A DNA stretch of 64,000 bases from JABFSA01 sp963827515. Lineage in GTDB: Bacteria > Acidobacteriota > Vicinamibacteria > Vicinamibacterales > UBA2999. Where the stretch lies: assembly GCA_963827515.1 (NCBI GenBank), contig CAWHBF010000004.1:186001-250000 (forward strand), written 5' to 3'. The notes beneath the pieces are model-generated. The model had not been told where the DNA came from. It saw only the letters and a list, made by a program, of their open reading frames with translations, and ran no database searches. The translations under genes were made by a program, and so were the position numbers. This document shows, piece by piece, positions 16,893 through 25,415 of the stretch; position 1 is the first letter of the stretch, and each line of letters opens with the position of its first letter.

Positions 16893-16969
16893 GGCACCTC
16901 GAGAACCACGCCACGGTCGGCGCAAGCCTGGGAAGGGAATTCGCCGTGTCCGGAGTCCCTCTCGGACCG

Positions 16970-17633
16970 CTACCGGATAATGCCGCGGCGTACAGCGTAT
17001 AAGACGATCTCCACGGCGCTATGGACGTCGAGCTTCTCCATGATCCGTGCACGATGTGTTTCCACCGGTACTGGGGCTGATTCCGAGCACGGCAGCGATG
17101 TCCTTGTTGGCATTGCCCTCGGCAATGAGCTGAAAGACCTCGCGTTCGCGTTCCGACAACGATTCGTAGCGATCGACGATGGCGCGATCCTCCGAGCGCT
17201 GTTTGACGAAGTCGTCCAGCATGAGGCGTGCAATCGCGGGACTGAAGAACGACTTTCCCGATGTCACAGCGCGAACCGCCTGCAGGAGATCGACATCGGC
17301 CGAATCCTTCAGCAGGTATCCCGCGGCGCCGGCGTGGAGAACCTGGGTGACGTACGCCTCGTCCGCGTGCATGCTCAGCACCAGGACGCGCACGTCAGGA
17401 ACGTATCGCACGATCTGGCGCGTCGCCTCGATGCCGTTGAGCTGTGGCATCGCCACGTCGAGAACCGCGATGTCCGGCTTGTGTTCCTGCGCTTGACGGA
17501 CCGCTTCGCGTCCATCGCTGGCCTCGGCGACGACGTGCCAGTCCACGTGTTCTTCGAGCACCCGGCGCAATCCCTGTCGCACCACGGTGTGATCGTCGGC
17601 TAGCAGGATGCGGACCATGCTACTGATGCCCAC
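16970..17633 (-). CDS. NarL/FixJ-type response regulator, with a one-base frameshift in the output domain
   Basis: GTG start sharing its G with the TAG of the kinase gene. The receiver domain (MVRILLADDHTVVRQGLRRV, phospho-acceptor Asp in IAVLDVAMP, Lys in YLLKDSAD) is intact. The LuxR-type helix-turn-helix begins YESLSEREREVFQLIAEG and NKDIAAVLGISPST, then goes out of frame; removing one base of the CC at 17065-17066 restores VETHRARIMEKLDVHSAVEI and ends at 16970. The restored product is a standard 215-220-residue regulator. As written, the DNA-recognition helix is lost, so this is either a consensus error or a recent knock-out. It probably controls the genes that follow. Confidence 0.88.
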
Positions 17634-19114
17634 TATCCGGCGCGGCGTACGTCGGGCTCTTTCGAATCGTCCCTGGCAGCCGTACCGTTCAGTGGGAGCC
17701 TGACGACGACCGTGGCGCCGCCCCCGGCACGATCGCTGACCATGAACGACCCGCCGAGCGATTGCGCGCGCTCGCGCATGCCGATGAAACCGAGCCCGCG
17801 GCCCGCAATGGCACGGTTCCCCGCCGGTCCCACCCCATGGCCGTTGTCCTCGATCGCGAGCCGCAAGAGCCCGTCACGCGCATTCAGGGTGACAGTGCAC
17901 GCCGTGGCGCCGCTGTGTTGCGCGACATTGCTGAGCGCCTCCTGCACGATGCGGTAGACGCACAGTTCGATCTCCGGGGCCAGCCGCGCCTCCATCGTCT
18001 CGGCGAGCTGTGCGCGGATGCCCGTGCGTCTGGAGAAGTTCCGCAGATAGGTCGTCAAGGTCGCGGGTAGTCCGAAGTCGTCGAGGATCGACGGGTGGAG
18101 GAGCTGTGACATGTCGCGGACGCTTCGAAGTGTCGACTCGCTGATCTCGCGAGCCTCTTCCAGGGCGCTCCTGACGCGTGGATCGATGTCCGCGCGCAGC
18201 GCGATCCCGATGTCCATCTTCACTGCGGTCAGCGCCTGCCCGACTTCGTCGTGCAGCTCTCGGGCCAGTGCGCCCCGCTCCTGTTCCTGCACCGACACCA
18301 AACGGGCGGACAGCCGTTCGAGATCATGCCTGTTGCTCTGTTCGATGCGCCGCTGCCGCTCGATCTCGCGCTGCAGCCAATTCACCCGCCGCGAGGCCAC
18401 GACGGCCGCGACAAGCGCCGCGAGCAGCGTGCCGGCGCCCATCAGCAACAGTCGCGTTCGCACGTCGCGATAGAGCAGGTCGAGCTCTTCCTTCTGTCGT
18501 TGACTTGCGGCGGTCTGGAGCGCCAGGAGCTGATCCATCACGTGCAGTACCGTATCGCGCTGGGGGGCCACGCGGCCGCCCAGCAAGGCCGCGGCATCGG
18601 CGGGCGTCATCGGCGGTTCGATGAACGCCACTTCGCGCGACGACCAGTAGTTGCCGAGCTCCATCTGCAGCAGAGCCCAGTGATCGCGCTCCGCCAGTGA
18701 TTCCACTTCGGGCACGTACGTGCTCAGGAGCTGTTCGGCTTCGTTACGCAGGCGGGTGAGCTCGGCGCGGTACATCTCACGGCGGGTCATCGCGCCGTCG
18801 ACCAGCGCGTCGCGTAGATAGATCGAACCAAACAGCACGTTGGTTCGAAGCTTCGACAGTGTCTGCTCGCCCCGAAGGTACGAGTCGTGCACCGTCGATA
18901 CGCTCTGCTCGATCTGTTGCAGGCCGCGAAACAGCTGATAGCCCCACAGCAGCCATAGCGCGAACACGATCGTGAATCCGGCGATGAGCGCCGGACGAAC
19001 GGTCGACCTGTTGCGCGGATTCCGTTCTCGAGACGACGCTGCGGCTGCCATTCCTCGATCGTAGCCGCGCCGTGTGTCGGCGGTCCAACCGTGGTCGAAA
19101 TCCTGAGGTATCAC
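17633..19114 (-). CDS. NarX/DegS-like sensor histidine kinase (HisKA_3)
   Basis: 493 residues; a shorter start at Met22 (19051) is possible. Membrane spans at about 42-62 and 218-240 flank a helical extracytoplasmic sensor of about 155 residues resembling a four-helix bundle (SVSTVHDSYLRGEQTLSKLR). The dimerisation domain contains the phospho-accepting His in GALARELHDEVGQALTAVK; the HATPase domain has IEDNGHGVG and GRGLGFIGMRERAQSLGG. It phosphorylates the adjacent regulator. The stop overlaps the regulator start by one base. The ligand is unknown; because the downstream genes concern ions and trehalose, osmotic, ionic or envelope stress is a reasonable guess. Confidence 0.93.
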   Translation of the reverse strand: MIPQDFDHGWTADTRRGYDRGMAAAASSRERNPRNRSTVRPALIAGFTIVFALWLLWGYQLFRGLQQIEQSVSTVHDSYLRGEQTLSKLRTNVLFGSIYLRDALVDGAMTRREMYRAELTRLRNEAEQLLSTYVPEVESLAERDHWALLQMELGNYWSSREVAFIEPPMTPADAAALLGGRVAPQRDTVLHVMDQLLALQTAASQRQKEELDLLYRDVRTRLLLMGAGTLLAALVAAVVASRRVNWLQREIERQRRIEQSNRHDLERLSARLVSVQEQERGALARELHDEVGQALTAVKMDIGIALRADIDPRVRSALEEAREISESTLRSVRDMSQLLHPSILDDFGLPATLTTYLRNFSRRTGIRAQLAETMEARLAPEIELCVYRIVQEALSNVAQHSGATACTVTLNARDGLLRLAIEDNGHGVGPAGNRAIAGRGLGFIGMRERAQSLGGSFMVSDRAGGGATVVVRLPLNGTAARDDSKEPDVRRAG

Positions 19115-19220
19115 GCGGTTCGGATGATCCCCCTTCCGGGGTGGTTCCCGCCATCAGGTCTTCAGGCAGCGTCGCATACTGTCCTGACCCGATGGACGCC
19201 CGGACCGATCCGATCTCGGG

Positions 19221-19924
19221 CTAGGCCGTGAGCAGCTTCCGCCGAGCCTGGTGGTATCCATCAGCTGTGCGTTCGCCGACTTGATGGTGGCCGTCGTCTC
19301 CGCCAGCCGTGTCAGGACCTTTCCGGGGACCGCTGCGTACATCTCCCCTTCTTCTGCGCCGGTATAGGCACGATTGCCGACGCAGCCGGTGCTCGCCACC
19401 ATTCCGAGCGCCAGCGCGGCGGGGACGGCCATGCACGTCGGGCGGCCAAACGTATTGAGGCCTGAGATCCCCGCGCGTAGCGCGGCTTCCTGCAGCAACA
19501 TGACCCGCGATGCGAGCCCCCAGAACAGCACGACGTCCGGATCGACGGGAGTGTCTCCCAAAGGGGCGTACACCACGGCCCCAGGGGTCGTGGGCAGCAC
19601 CGGAATATCAGCAACCTCTTCCATCCGCACATACCCAATGCCGGTCATGAAGCTAAGGGTCGCCTCGAGCTCCGTGGCGCGGTCGGGAGGCAGCGGGATG
19701 TTGTGCGTGTGCGCACCAATCGCGCAGTTGTAGTGATCGCTCGGCACCGTGAAGAACGTGCGTCCCTCCGACGCCATGCGCCAGAAACTGCAACCCGCTG
19801 GTACCGTGCCCTCGAACTTGGCGACCCCAGCGGGAGGGGTCGATAGCATCGCCATGGCGATCGGGCGACGGACGAGGCCGAGGTCGGAGGCGAATTGCCG
19901 TTCCAGCTGACGATAGTCGATCAT
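19221..19924 (-). CDS. DUF169 family protein, copy 1 (3' frameshift)
   Basis: Starts MIDYRQLERQFASDLGLVRR; the core includes PAGCSFWRMASEGRTFFTVP, a Cys-containing NCAIGAHTHNI segment and GRPTCMAVPAALALGM. DUF169 proteins have no firm function; conserved cysteines suggest a cofactor or metal site. Compared with the second copy at 36.8-37.6 kb, one base is missing near 19255 (TGGTATCC against TGGTACTCC), so the C-terminal YHQARRKLLTA is lost and translation would run to 19154 with an unrelated tail. I give the stop of the restored frame. Most of the gene is nearly identical in DNA to the second copy. Confidence 0.83.
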
Positions 19925-20038
19925 CTGTCTCCCGCTGATCTCGTGTTACCAACACCAGGCCGTGCGCCCAGTTCCTCGAATCACAATCTCATCGTCGCGC
20001 GCGCCCTTGGACGTCATGCGGGGGCAAGGGCCTACCTG

Positions 20039-20941
20039 CTACTTGGCGGTCGGCGCGGATTGACGGGCCTGATCGTAGACGTTCTTCAGGTGCACGAGAG
20101 GGACGTTCCCTTCGTGGCAGGTGTCCTCGTCGTCGAAGTCGCGACCGCCCTGTGGTGGGGGCAGGCGCCTCATCGGAACGGCCGAGGTGATGGTCCACGG
20201 CTGCGTGAACACCGTCGAATCGGTAATCGTCATCGTCCAGTTGATCGTGTTCGCGTCGACCATCCTGAAGCGCTCGATGATGAGAGCATTCGGGCTATAG
20301 AAATCACCGCCGATGGCCATCCTGGTCCTGCCGTTGAAGTTCGTGCTCTCCACGACCAACGTGTCGCCTTCCCAACGACCAATCGGATCCCCGTTCCAGA
20401 GGCGAATGCCCGGAGGCAGATGCTCGCGCCGCGTGAGGCTCACCACGCGGGTGTTGTGCTGGTTGGCATTGATGACGACGTTGTCCCCGGCATGGTAGAT
20501 GCTCTGCGCGAAGCTGTGCATCCGCCCGATGTCGTAATACTCACAATGGCCGACCGGGTCTTCGTAGGCGTTGGAATCCTCTCGTCGACGGTTTCGCTCC
20601 GCGAGCGCCCACGGCTGGTACGGGATCACGCCGCTCGGCGGGTCGATAATGAGCCCCTTCCCTGCCTGAATCCCGAAGCCACCGGGATGCTCCTCCAGAA
20701 TCACGGTGTGCGAAAGACCCACGCCCCCATTCCAGTTACCGGTCAGGTCCGGTTTTCCGTCCGCCCGCCGAGGAATCGGACCGGGCGCAGCCGACGCTGC
20801 AGCCTGACCCCGGCCGGCACCGCCCTGGTCGGCCGCAGATCCGCCTCCGCGGCCTTCCTGGCCGGAGGCAGGAACAGATCCCATGAGCAGCACGAACAGT
20901 GGCGCCACGATTGAAAGAAGACGACGTAGTCTCGTGCTCAT
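20039..20941 (-). CDS. Secreted DGKPDLTGxW family protein, paralogue 1
   Basis: Start at the ATG at 20941 with GGAG just upstream. A signal peptide (RRLLSIVAPLFVLLMGSVPASGQ) and a Gly/Ala-rich linker precede the family core: RRADGKPDLTGNWN, HPGGFGIQAGKGLIIDPP, YQPWA, the pair EDPVGHCEYYD, GRWEGDTLVVESTNFNG and the C-terminal EDTCHEGNVPLVHLKNVYDQA. The two conserved cysteines could form a disulfide. I know of no characterised function; such proteins are common in acidobacterial genomes near DUF6152 and TonB receptors. The DTLVV-TNFN block and the aromatic pattern suggest an all-beta extracytoplasmic protein. Paralogue 2 is immediately upstream. Confidence 0.8.
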   Translation of the reverse strand: MSTRLRRLLSIVAPLFVLLMGSVPASGQEGRGGGSAADQGGAGRGQAAASAAPGPIPRRADGKPDLTGNWNGGVGLSHTVILEEHPGGFGIQAGKGLIIDPPSGVIPYQPWALAERNRRREDSNAYEDPVGHCEYYDIGRMHSFAQSIYHAGDNVVINANQHNTRVVSLTRREHLPPGIRLWNGDPIGRWEGDTLVVESTNFNGRTRMAIGGDFYSPNALIIERFRMVDANTINWTMTITDSTVFTQPWTITSAVPMRRLPPPQGGRDFDDEDTCHEGNVPLVHLKNVYDQARQSAPTAK

Positions 20942-21035
20942 CATGCTCCTCTGACGTACAGGACCGCCGCGCCGTTTGTCAGACGACGCTTGAAGCTGTG
21001 CGGCCCTGCAAAGTGGATTGCGTGCGCTCGCCCAT

Positions 21036-21192
21036 TCAGAAATCGAGCTGTGCACTGATCTTGGCAAAGCGAGCCAACGGAATCGTTTGAGGCGCCAGCC
21101 ACGGCGTCGCGCCGCCGTACGTGTTGTTCAAGGCGGTAGGCGTATTGTTATTCAACAGATTGTAGAAGTCGAGGTTGAGCGAGGCGCCCGAA
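21036..21192 (-). pseudogene. C-terminal remnant of an Oar-like TonB-dependent receptor
   Basis: About 52 codons read LNLDFYNLLNNNTPTALNN then PLARFAKISAQLDF and stop, which is exactly the last beta-strand region of the receptors at 22.2, 33.6 and 61.9 kb, ending in the terminal Phe required for barrel insertion. The rest of the gene is missing: the sequence immediately upstream is the stop of a DGKPDLTG gene. This looks like the scar of a deletion that removed about 2.9 kb of a receptor gene. Confidence 0.85.
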
Positions 21193-21193
21193 C

Positions 21194-22048
21194 CTACCTG
21201 GCCCCCTGGCCGCTCCCCCTCGCCTGGTCGTACACATTCTTCAGGTGCAGCAGATCCACGTTTCCTTCGTGGCAGGTGTCTTCGTCGTCGAACTCGCCGC
21301 CGGGCGCCATGACGCGCTTCACGGGCAGCCCCGAGGTCATCGTCCACGGCCGCGTGAACACCTGTGGATCCTCGATCGTCAGCGTCCAGTCGATCGTGTT
21401 CGCATCGACCATCCTGAAGCGCTCGGTGAGGCGCGCATCGACGCTGTAGAAATCGCCGCCGATGGCCATCCGGGTCTTGGCGTTGAAGTTCGTGGTCTCG
21501 ATCACGAGCGTGTCGCCTTCCCAACGCCCGATCGGATCTCCGAGCCAGAGGCGAATGCCCGGTGGAAGGTGCTCGCGCCGAGTCATGTCGATCACGCGGG
21601 TGATGTGCTGCTGGGCGTTCATGATGATGTTGTTCCCGGCGTACATGACTTCCCACGCGAAGGGATGGAGGCGCGAGATGTCGTAGAACTCACAATGGCC
21701 GACGGGATCCTCGTAACCGTTGGCATCTTCACGGCGCCGGTTCCGTTCCGTCAGCGCCCACGGCTGATACGGGATGATGCCGTTCGGCGGATCGATGACA
21801 AGACTCTTGCCGGCATTGATCCCGAAACCGCCAGGGTGTTCCTCGATGATGTTCGTATGCGCGATCGGTCCGGCCGATCCGTTCCATCGACCGGTGAAAT
21901 CCGGTTTGCCATCCGGCCTCCGTGGCGTGGCACCGCCCGCGGCCGGTGGGCCGCCGCGCCCGGCCTGACCCGCCGCGGGAACCGAATCGGTGGCCAGCGC
22001 AAGCAGAACGACCGCAATCGAGACTCGAGCGCAACCCCGGATCGTCAT
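21194..22048 (-). CDS. Secreted DGKPDLTGxW family protein, paralogue 2
   Basis: Preferred start is the ATG at 22048 (MTIRGCARVSIAVVLLALAT, a signal peptide cut near VPAAGQ); an upstream in-frame start at 22114 would put another hydrophobic stretch in front. The core matches paralogue 1 closely: RRPDGKPDFTGRWNG, HPGGFGINAGKSLVIDPPNG, EDPVGHCEFYDI, GRWEGDTLVIETTNFN and EDTCHEGNVDLLHLKNVYDQA. Its stop is joined to a receptor remnant. It precedes paralogue 1 on the same strand, so the two are probably tandem duplicates. Function unknown; periplasmic or secreted location is likely. Confidence 0.8.
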   Translation of the reverse strand: MTIRGCARVSIAVVLLALATDSVPAAGQAGRGGPPAAGGATPRRPDGKPDFTGRWNGSAGPIAHTNIIEEHPGGFGINAGKSLVIDPPNGIIPYQPWALTERNRRREDANGYEDPVGHCEFYDISRLHPFAWEVMYAGNNIIMNAQQHITRVIDMTRREHLPPGIRLWLGDPIGRWEGDTLVIETTNFNAKTRMAIGGDFYSVDARLTERFRMVDANTIDWTLTIEDPQVFTRPWTMTSGLPVKRVMAPGGEFDDEDTCHEGNVDLLHLKNVYDQARGSGQGAR

Positions 22049-22084
22049 GACCGCGCGTCCCCTCCTCAGATGCACCACGACGAG

Positions 22085-22180
22085 TGCGAGGGCCACGAAA
22101 AGCACGAAGGCCACAAGGGCACGAACCCAGACGAAGGGTCGTACCTTCGACCGCCTCGTGCCTTCGTGGCGACGTTTCTC
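22085..22180. repeat. CACGAAGG / CCTTCGTG inverted short repeat
   Basis: Words such as GGCCACGAAAAGCACGAAGG on the left and CCTCGTGCCTTCGTGGCG on the right form an imperfect hairpin just past the receptor gene stop. It is the same word family as the element at 2617-2773. Confidence 0.65.
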
Positions 22181-22189
22181 AGCGAGCGA

Positions 22190-25185
22190 CTAGAAGTCGA
22201 ATTGCCAACTCACTTTGGCGAACCGGGCCGGAAAAATGCCGTTGGGCTGGAGCCACGACGGGCCGTACGTGTTGTTCTGCGACAGCACCGTGCTGACATT
22301 GAACGCGTTGTACAGGTCCAGGCTCACCGTCGACCGTGTCTGACCGAATCGCAGCACCTTCCCGAATCGAAGATCGACCTGATTGAGTCGGTCGCCGTAG
22401 ATCGTTCCCGGATCGATGATGGCCACCGACACGTTCGCGGCGCCTCCCGACAACGGCCGGCCAAGCGACTGCGCGGCGACGGCGCTTGGCACGTTGTAAT
22501 TCGAGAGGATCACGGGACCGGGGAGGCTCTGCCACGTCCCGCTCACCAGGACCTCGATGCGCGGAATCGTATACGAGCTGAGGAACTTGACCTGCGTCAG
22601 CCAGTCGGTCGCGTTGTGGCGGTCCTCGAGCGGTCTGATGGCTGCCTGGGTAATGAGGCCGGACGTCGCTCGGGTCTCGGACGGTTCCGGCACCTGCTTG
22701 AGGAGATCGCAGTTGTCGGTCACGGTGCGGCCAGTGCTCGTGCCCCCCTGCAGCAGAAGACCAGGAATGAGCCGCATGGCGAGGTTGACGTCGGCTCCGT
22801 GCCAGTACCTCCGTCTGCCCACCGTAGTTGTCTGCGAGGGTCACGAAGGTGTCCGACGGCAGGCCGAACTTCGCCGGGTTCAGGTTGTACATCCCGTGGA
22901 CCACGTACCCGCCCCCGTCAGGCAACCGCGGGTCCACAGGTGCGACGACGTCGAACTGGTCGTAGTCGGTGGGACCCACCACCCGGTTGTCCTGCACGCG
23001 GAAGTTGCCGTACGAGCGCCGGAAGTAGCTGACGTCGACCGAGGTGCGCGTCATCAGCTCTTGCTGAATACCGGCAGAGACCTCCCAGTTATATCCGCGC
23101 TTTCCCCACCCGTGCATCATCTCCGGGTCGAACGTCGACCCTGGCACCGGCTTGCCGAAATTGCCGTTCGCCATGGCGCCGCATTCGCCATTGGCCGCGG
23201 AGTTCATCAGGTCGCAGTCGGCCACGTAGTTCCGATTTCCGTCGTTCCAGGATCGCGTGGTCTGGGTGATGAGACTGCTGAGCGGGTTCGGGTCCTGCGT
23301 GATCGGGGCCCCTGCCGAGAGGGTCTCGAGGTACCTGTTCAGGCTGACCTTGAGGGCGGTCTTGCCGTTGCCGTGCACATCGTAAACCGACGCCGAGGTG
23401 CGGGGTCAGGTCGTGCCACGTCAAAAAGCCATCACCGGCCGGAAACGTCAGGTCGCGCGACGGCGTGAGAACTGACGGCCCGAGGTGCTGCTCCGGGTAG
23501 CTGGCTTTGAAATAGCTGTATCGCATCCCGTACGACGCGGTCAGGCGACCCATCGTCCACTTGTCCTGGGCGTAGACACCCATGTTGTGGTCCACGTAGG
23601 TGTCCGTGTAGATCGGAAAGGCCCGCTGGCTCAACTGATTCGGGACGGCATTGTTCAGGCGATAGCTCAGCGGATTCTGGTTGTTGTAGGTGAAGCCGTT
23701 CCATCCGTTCGTGTGATTGAGACCCAGCCTCATGGCGTGCCCGCCGGTGATGTACGACATCGAGAAGCGCTTGTGCGTCGTCGTGGCCGGCTGCAGCCGA
23801 TCGGTCTCGAGCTGTCGAAACCGCAGGCCCGTCGTCTGTTCCATCGCCGGAATCATGTTCGGGTTGATGCCCTCGAGCGGAAGCAGGTTGCTGGCCGCCT
23901 TGTACCGGTTGATGCCCGCCTCGAGCAGGATGCGATTGCTCATCGGCGAACTCCAGTCGACCTGTATCTGTCGCTGCACCGGATAGATCCGGCTCTCCGC
24001 CGCCTCAGGTGCCAAGGTCAGACTGACACCCGTCGGCGCGTATTCGACCACGTCGTCGTTCCAGCTCACCCCGATCTTGTGCTTCGCCGCCACCTGCCAG
24101 CTGAGACGCAGCTGTCCACCCGACCAGATCGACGGGTTGGCAGCCGGCCGATCCAGGTCCGGTTCGAATACCCATACGTTCGGATTGTTCTGGTTCTTGT
24201 CGTAATACATCCCGTCGGCATAGTTCGCTGAATTCTTGTAGCGGACCGCAACGAAGAACCAGAGCTTGTCCTGCTTGATCGGACCTCCGAACCCGGGGTT
24301 GATGTCGTAGTTGTCCTTGATCCCACCCGCCGACCTCACCCCGAGCGCCTGCAGCTCAGGCGTGATGTTATCGGCCTGCCAGGACGGGCTCGCGTAGCTG
24401 GTGAAGAGTGCGCCGTTGAAGGTGTTCCCACCCTCGCGAGGAATGATGTTGATTCGCACGCCACCGGTCGTGTACTCGGCGCCCGCCGCTGCCGTGTCCA
24501 CGTTCACTTCCTGCGTGCCGATGGGGTTGATGTTGACCGGCGTCGAGAAGCCGGTCCCCGACTGCCCGACGGTTTCGATTCCGTTTCGCAGCATGAGCTG
24601 GTCACCCGTCCGGCCGCCGTGGATCGCCACGCTACCGATCGGACTACCCGACGACGACGATCCGCCGACGTCCTGCGCCGAAAGGTTGCCGCGAGACACA
24701 CCAGGAATCAGCGCTGCAAGATCGAACGCCGTGCGGCTCGTCGGGATTTCCTCGATGATTTCGCGATCCATGACGCTCTGCCGCCTCGTGTTCTGCACGT
24801 CCACGATAGGTGACTCGCCGGTGACCGTGATCGTTTCCTCAACGGCGCCCACGCGCAGGCCGATATCGATCTTCGCGGAGAAGGAGCCCGCCAGCTCGAC
24901 GCCTCCACGCGACACGGTGTTGAAGCCCGGCAAGGTGTACGTCAGCGTATAGGTGCCAGGCGCCAAATTCACGATCTGGTACTGCCCCGTTCCGTCAGTC
25001 ACGGTCGAACGCACCTTCTCGATCAGGGCCGGGCTCGCTGCTTCGACGGTCACGCCGGGCAGGACCGCGCCCGATGCGTCGGTCACGACGCCCGTGACGG
25101 TAGCCTGGGCGTAGGACGCGGCCGGGATCAACGCCAACACGGCCACACAAGCCGCGCGGGACACCAACTTCGCAAGTCCACTCAT
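22190..25185 (-). CDS. Oar-like TonB-dependent receptor, with two frameshifts
   Basis: ATG at 25185 with GGGGGAG upstream. Signal peptide MSGLAKLVSRAACVAVLALI, then a carboxypeptidase-regulatory (CarboxypepD_reg) beta-sandwich (TGVVTDASGAVLPGVTVEAA), a plug domain (RRQSVMDREIIEEIPTSRTA) and a long barrel ending KVSWQFDF. The frame breaks near 23390 (after LTPHLGVG) and near 22815 (after DNYGGQTE); both flanking pieces align with the intact receptor at 33.6-36.6 kb. The family imports large or complex substrates through the outer membrane using TonB energy. The neighbours, NHL protein and metallo-hydrolase upstream and DGKPDLTG proteins downstream, suggest one uptake locus. Confidence 0.87.
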
Positions 25186-25342
25186 ATCTGTCTCCCCCAT
25201 TCTCGATACGACACTAGTCAGGCACCTCGAACGACATAAACGCTGCGTGTATTCCCTCGTCTGGACATCGGGCCACACACTCCAGCTTCACAAGCCACAC
25301 GAAGGCGCCCAGTTGATGCGCCTGGCCTTTGTCGCACAGCAC

Positions 25343-25369
25343 GAGGAGGCTCGGTTCGCGAGCCTCCTC
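25343..25369. terminator. Perfect 11-bp stem hairpin after the NHL gene
   Basis: GAGGAGGCTCG, loop GTTCG, CGAGCCTCCTC. It lies past the stop of the NHL gene and before the receptor gene on the same strand. A second smaller hairpin (GCCGGCT TCG AGCCGGC) follows at about 25380-25396. Neither has a clear T-tract on the minus strand, so they may attenuate or protect the mRNA instead of ending it. Confidence 0.5.
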
Positions 25370-25415
25370 TCGATAGGCTGCCGGCTTCGAGCCGGCGGCG
25401 TCTGCCCGAACAGCT

